Positions 5,734 to 6,910 of a stretch of 6,910 nucleotides of DNA are shown in pieces. Source of the DNA: DATHWB01 sp040902855. Lineage in GTDB: Bacteria > Actinomycetota > Acidimicrobiia > Spongiisociales > ZC4RG35. A program made the position numbers and the translations under genes. Position 1 is the stretch's first letter, and every line of letters begins with the position of its first letter. The stretch lies in assembly GCA_040902855.1 (NCBI GenBank), contig JBBDWN010000031.1, positions 1 through 6,910 on the forward strand. Direction: 5' to 3'. The notes below the pieces were generated by a model. The model had not been told where the DNA came from and did not search any database. It saw only the letters and a list, made by a program, of their open reading frames with translations.

Positions 5734-6906
5734 ATGGACTTCCGTCGGATCGACAACCTTCCCCCGTACGTCTTCGCCGAGGTCAACCAGAGGAAGATGG
5801 CCGCACGGCGGGCGGGAGCCGACATCGTCGACCTCGGCTTCGGCAACCCCGACATCCCGTCTGCTCCCTTTGTGGTCGACAAGCTGGTCGAGGCGGCGCG
5901 GAACGAACGGAACCACCGCTACTCGGTGTCGCGTGGTCTGCCCAACCTCCGGCGGGCTGTTTCGGATCGGTATCGGCGCCGATTCGGGGTCGAACTCGAC
6001 CCTGAGACCGAGGTCATCTCGACGATCGGGGCCAAGGAGGGTCTCAGCCATCTGCTGTGGACGCTGGTCCAACCGGGCGACGCCGCCATCGTGCCCGAAC
6101 CGTCGTATCCGATCCACATCTATGCCCCGGTGCTCGCCGGTGCGGAAGTCCGTCGAGCGCCGATCACGTCCGAAGCCGATTACTTCGAAGTGCTCGAGCG
6201 GATGTTCGGCAACTCGTGGCCGCGACCGCGGGTGATCATCGTGTCCTTCCCGCACAACCCGACGACGACCGTGGTCGAGCTCGACTTCTTCGAAAGGCTC
6301 GTCGCTTTCGCCCATCGGCACGGCGTGGTCATCGTCCACGACTTCGCGTACGCCGACATCAGCTTCGACGGGTACACGCCGCCGTCGCTGCTGCAGGTGC
6401 CGGGCGCCAAAGAGGTGGGTGTCGAGTTGTACACGCTGACAAAGGGCCATTCGATGGCGGGATGGAGGGTCGGGTTCCTGGTTGGCAATCCGGAGATCGT
6501 CGGGGCTCTCGCCAAGCTCAAGTCGTATCTCGACTACGGCACCTTCCAACCGATTCAGATCGCCTCGATCATCGCCCTCAACGAGGGGGATCCGTACGTC
6601 ACCGAGGTGAACGACATCTATCTCCGCCGTCGGGATGTGCTCATCGACGGGCTGAACAGGGGCGGATGGAAGGTCGAGAAGCCCAAAGGCACGATGTTCG
6701 TCTGGGCGCCCATCCCCGACCCGTACACCGAGATGGGGTCACTCGACTTCGCCTATCACCTGTTGGACGATGCCAAGGTGGCCGTCAGCCCCGGCGTCGG
6801 CTTCGGGCCGACCGGTGACGGCTTCGTGCGGTTCGCGCTGGTTGAGAACGAACAGCGCATCGCCCAGGCCACTCTCGGCCTGAAACGCGCCCTGACCCGC
6901 CTCTGA
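5734..6906 (+). CDS. AlaC-type class I/II aminotransferase (probable alanine transaminase)
   Basis: A 390-residue, complete, PLP-dependent fold-type I aminotransferase. Its start FRRIDNLPPYVF, the GNPD motif (37-40), YSVSRGLP (63-70), IGAKEGLSHL (98-107), PSYPIHIY (123-130), FPHNPT (172-177), VHDFAYADI (201-209) and MAGWRVGF (241-248) follow E. coli AlaC almost block for block. Key residues: Tyr125 (ring stacking), Asn175, Asp203 and Tyr206 (cofactor ring), Lys237 (Schiff base, in TLTKGHS where AlaC has TLSKSYN), Arg245 (phosphate) and Arg366 (substrate carboxylate). AlaC makes alanine from pyruvate with glutamate as donor. Relatives of similar sequence include LL-diaminopimelate and aspartate transaminases, so the exact substrate is less sure than the family. 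It has a probable leaderless start after a 36-base gap, so it may be transcribed apart from the upstream genes. Four bases remain after its stop, so downstream partners are not visible. Confidence 0.93.
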   Translation: MDFRRIDNLPPYVFAEVNQRKMAARRAGADIVDLGFGNPDIPSAPFVVDKLVEAARNERNHRYSVSRGLPNLRRAVSDRYRRRFGVELDPETEVISTIGAKEGLSHLLWTLVQPGDAAIVPEPSYPIHIYAPVLAGAEVRRAPITSEADYFEVLERMFGNSWPRPRVIIVSFPHNPTTTVVELDFFERLVAFAHRHGVVIVHDFAYADISFDGYTPPSLLQVPGAKEVGVELYTLTKGHSMAGWRVGFLVGNPEIVGALAKLKSYLDYGTFQPIQIASIIALNEGDPYVTEVNDIYLRRRDVLIDGLNRGGWKVEKPKGTMFVWAPIPDPYTEMGSLDFAYHLLDDAKVAVSPGVGFGPTGDGFVRFALVENEQRIAQATLGLKRALTRL

Positions 6907-6910
6907 TCCG

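Noticed and set aside
5683..6549. Long open frame on the - strand opposite the aminotransferase
   Set aside because: The + strand matches AlaC along its whole length; the - strand frame begins inside that gene and shows no family motif.

Overview
The window is a compact, GC-rich stretch with nine genes, all on the + strand and all ending in TGA. They are packed end to end: three 4-base start/stop overlaps (GTGA or ATGA), one 11-base overlap, and no gap longer than 47 bases. No stretch over 300 bases lacks a gene, and I see no RNA gene, insertion sequence, CRISPR array or repeat family. GC-rich codons, GTG starts and the order SRPBCC protein - ArsA-type ATPase - small protein - ROK glucokinase all suggest a chromosomal region of an actinomycete-type bacterium (Actinomycetota, perhaps a deep branch such as Acidimicrobiia). 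The class is inference from sequence style only.

Layout. (1) 1-1416: dihydroxy-acid dehydratase (ilvD), cut at its 5' end by the window edge. (2) 1413-1712: a 99-residue membrane protein of unknown function. (3) 1714-2484: a calcineurin-like metallophosphoesterase. A 47-base gap with a possible promoter and a strong AGGAGG ribosome site follows. (4) 2532-2978: an SRPBCC/START-fold lipid- or polyketide-binding-like protein. (5) 2984-4174: an ArsA/Get3-type ATPase with a C-terminal HSP20-like domain. (6) 4171-4356: a 61-residue helical protein with an acidic tail. (7) 4353-5285: a ROK-family sugar kinase, probably glucokinase. (8) 5275-5697: a DUF1232/YkvA-like protein. A 36-base gap follows. 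(9) 5734-6906: an AlaC-type class I/II aminotransferase.

How they may work together. The flanking genes are metabolic: IlvD makes the 2-keto acids of valine and isoleucine, and the AlaC-like enzyme probably interconverts pyruvate and alanine. The central block (SRPBCC, ArsA/Get3-like ATPase, 61-residue protein, ROK kinase) is translationally coupled and looks like one operon. The ATPase has none of the arsenite-binding cysteines, so arsenic efflux is unlikely. The pairing of a hydrophobic-ligand-binding fold with a Get3-type ATPase suggests a poorly described module that handles hydrophobic cargo, and this is the most interesting part of the window. Two genes (5275 and 5734) lack a ribosome site but carry a -10-like hexamer ending exactly 7 bases before the ATG, which fits leaderless transcripts.
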